Below, piece by piece: positions 6,136-6,921 of a stretch of DNA of 6,921 bases (its first letter is position 1; each line of letters opens with the position of its first letter). The notes beneath the pieces are model-generated. The model worked only from the letters and a program-made list of their open reading frames with translations, was not told where the DNA came from and did not search any database. Where the stretch lies: NCBI GenBank assembly GCA_017627115.1, contig JAGAHK010000232.1, positions 1 to 6,921 of the forward strand, given 5' to 3'. The position numbers and the translations under genes are program-made. Origin of the DNA: Bacillota bacterium. GTDB taxonomy: Bacteria; Bacillota; Clostridia; Lachnospirales; CAG-274.

Positions 6136-6141
6136 GAGGTG
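6136..6141 (+). promoter_or_regulatory. Ribosome binding site fixing the start at 6148
   Basis: GAGGTG lies 6 nt before ATG 6148. The longer in-frame alternative, ATG 6109, overlaps the promoter -10 box, so it would lie upstream of the predicted transcript start and cannot be used from this promoter. Confidence 0.85.
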
Positions 6142-6147
6142 ATATAT

Positions 6148-6339
6148 ATGACAGATAAGAATGAACTTGACTACACTTGCGGGCTGTCGGATGACGAATT
6201 GACGGAGCGGTTTAAAGAGTCGATAAGGATAGATAATGAAATTCGCAGAATAAAGGGTCTGCCAATAGCGGGATATGATAAAGAACAGAAAAAAGCATAT
6301 ATTGAATACCCCGACGGGAGGAGAGAATATGTCGGCTGA
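6148..6339 (+). CDS. Small acidic protein, candidate antitoxin of the zeta-family toxin
   Basis: This is a 63-residue protein with a net charge near -3 (15 acidic, 12 basic residues). A probable helix (LSDDELTERFKESIRIDNEI, 13-32) is followed by a likely beta-hairpin (AYIEYPDGRREYV, 50-62) after the linker GLPIAGYDKEQKK. It shows no helix-turn-helix, so it does not look like PezA, and it does not resemble the all-helical epsilon antitoxin. It comes first from its own promoter and overlaps the toxin-like gene by 11 nt, the usual order and coupling for toxin-antitoxin pairs. The antitoxin role is therefore inferred from position. I have an impression of similar small proteins with a Y-[IL]-E-x-x-D-G-x-[RK]-x-Y-V ending next to zeta-family proteins elsewhere, but could not check this. 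Confidence 0.8.
   Translation: MTDKNELDYTCGLSDDELTERFKESIRIDNEIRRIKGLPIAGYDKEQKKAYIEYPDGRREYVG
6316..6323 (+). promoter_or_regulatory. Ribosome binding site fixing the start at 6329
   Basis: GGGAGGAG lies 5 nt before ATG 6329 and is embedded in the end of the small upstream gene. It favours 6329 over the in-frame ATG at 6275, which has no such site and would prepend 18 residues of unconserved-looking sequence. Confidence 0.85.
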
Positions 6340-6913
6340 AAAAATACTATTGCCCGAAGTTATTGTTTTTGCGGGACCCAACGGCAGCGGAAAATCTACT
6401 ATCACAAAAATGGCTAAAACTATAGGTGTATACATAAATGCAGATGATATAAAAAAGGCGAGCCTGTGTTCCGATTTGGAAGCGGCTCAAAAAGCAGAAG
6501 AGTTAAGAGAAAAAGCAATAAGCCAAAAAGAGGATTTTACCTTTGAAACGGTGCTGTCTACGGAAAGAAACATTAATCTGCTGTTAAAAGCAAAAGAAAA
6601 CGGATATTTTATAAGGGGCATATATGTTTTGACTGCCGACCCAAATGTGAATATAGCAAGGGTAAATGTGCGCGAGGCATTGGGCGGTCACGGCGTACCT
6701 GTGGATAAAATAAAAAGCCGTTATAAAAAAGCACTGATGCTGCTGCCAAAACTTGTGGAGATATGCGATATACTGCATATTTACGATAACACGGAAGAGC
6801 CTTTCAGAATTTTTAAAAAGCGCAAGAATATTTATTATAGGTGGAGCAATGAATATTGGTCGCTTGAAGATATTGAAAAATTGACAAATATAAAAACTTT
6901 TGATGAAATTTAA
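6329..6913 (+). CDS. Zeta-toxin-family P-loop kinase
   Basis: This is a 194-residue P-loop protein of the zeta toxin/PezT type. Known members phosphorylate UDP-N-acetylglucosamine and so block cell-wall synthesis, though some relatives use other substrates. Seen here are Walker A GPNGSGKST (16-24, K22), YINADDI (35-41, with the acidic residues of the putative catalytic position), FTFETVLS (70-77, E73), a strand FIRGIYVLT (94-102), R111 and REALGGHGVP (115-124) followed by a basic helix with R131. This order (NADDI, FETVLS, GGHxVP...RY) is characteristic of the family. It overlaps the small upstream gene by 11 nt and is probably translated with it. The stop TAA lies 8 nt from the window end, so no terminator can be seen. 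Shikimate or adenylate kinase is less likely because of the FETVLS and GGHGVP motifs. Toxicity is unproven. Confidence 0.9.
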   Translation: MSAEKILLPEVIVFAGPNGSGKSTITKMAKTIGVYINADDIKKASLCSDLEAAQKAEELREKAISQKEDFTFETVLSTERNINLLLKAKENGYFIRGIYVLTADPNVNIARVNVREALGGHGVPVDKIKSRYKKALMLLPKLVEICDILHIYDNTEEPFRIFKKRKNIYYRWSNEYWSLEDIEKLTNIKTFDEI

Positions 6914-6921
6914 TATAATAA

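Noticed and set aside
6109..6147. Longer start (ATG 6109) for the small acidic protein
   Set aside because: It overlaps the promoter -10 box and lies upstream of the predicted transcript start; ATG 6148 has a good ribosome binding site.
6275..6328. Longer start (ATG 6275) for the zeta-family protein
   Set aside because: It has no ribosome binding site, lies deep in the previous gene, and the added residues do not look like part of the family; ATG 6329 follows GGGAGGAG.
6329..6913. Classical epsilon-zeta or PezAT system
   Set aside because: The partner lacks the PezA helix-turn-helix and does not look like the epsilon three-helix protein, so only the toxin half fits those named systems.

Overview
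The window reads as a chromosomal segment from a low-to-mid GC Gram-positive bacterium, most likely a clostridial Firmicute (a Ruminococcaceae/Oscillospiraceae-like anaerobe is my best guess, from style rather than proof). The pointers are strong AGGAGG-type ribosome binding sites, sigma-A promoters with 17-bp spacers, a T-box riboswitch, and an archaeal-type aspartyl-tRNA synthetase joined to gatCAB. All convincing genes are on the + strand.

Left edge (1-761): the 3' end of a membrane protein gene, followed by a complete gene for a 215-residue protein with two predicted membrane helices. Their C-termini resemble each other (both carry YFHKYF followed by a membrane helix and a basic tail), so they look like tandem paralogues of unknown function.

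Centre (794-6061): one transcription unit with promoter, T-box leader, attenuator, a structured repeat-like stretch, then aspS (aspartate--tRNA(Asn) ligase type), gatC, gatA, gatB and a terminator. Together the products make Asn-tRNA(Asn) by the indirect route: the synthetase loads Asp on tRNA(Asn), and GatCAB amidates it (GatCAB may also act on Glu-tRNA(Gln)). The T-box specifier reads as AAC (Asn), so the operon should be induced when uncharged tRNA(Asn) builds up. The pathway enzymes and their sensor therefore form a closed loop. Two oddities are a GatC with about 58 extra N-terminal residues and a cluster of hairpins between the attenuator and aspS.

Right edge (6089-6913): a separate promoter drives a 63-residue acidic protein overlapping by 11 nt a 194-residue zeta-toxin-family P-loop kinase. 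This looks like a toxin-antitoxin pair whose small partner is neither epsilon-like nor PezA-like by eye. It is the best candidate here for a poorly described system.
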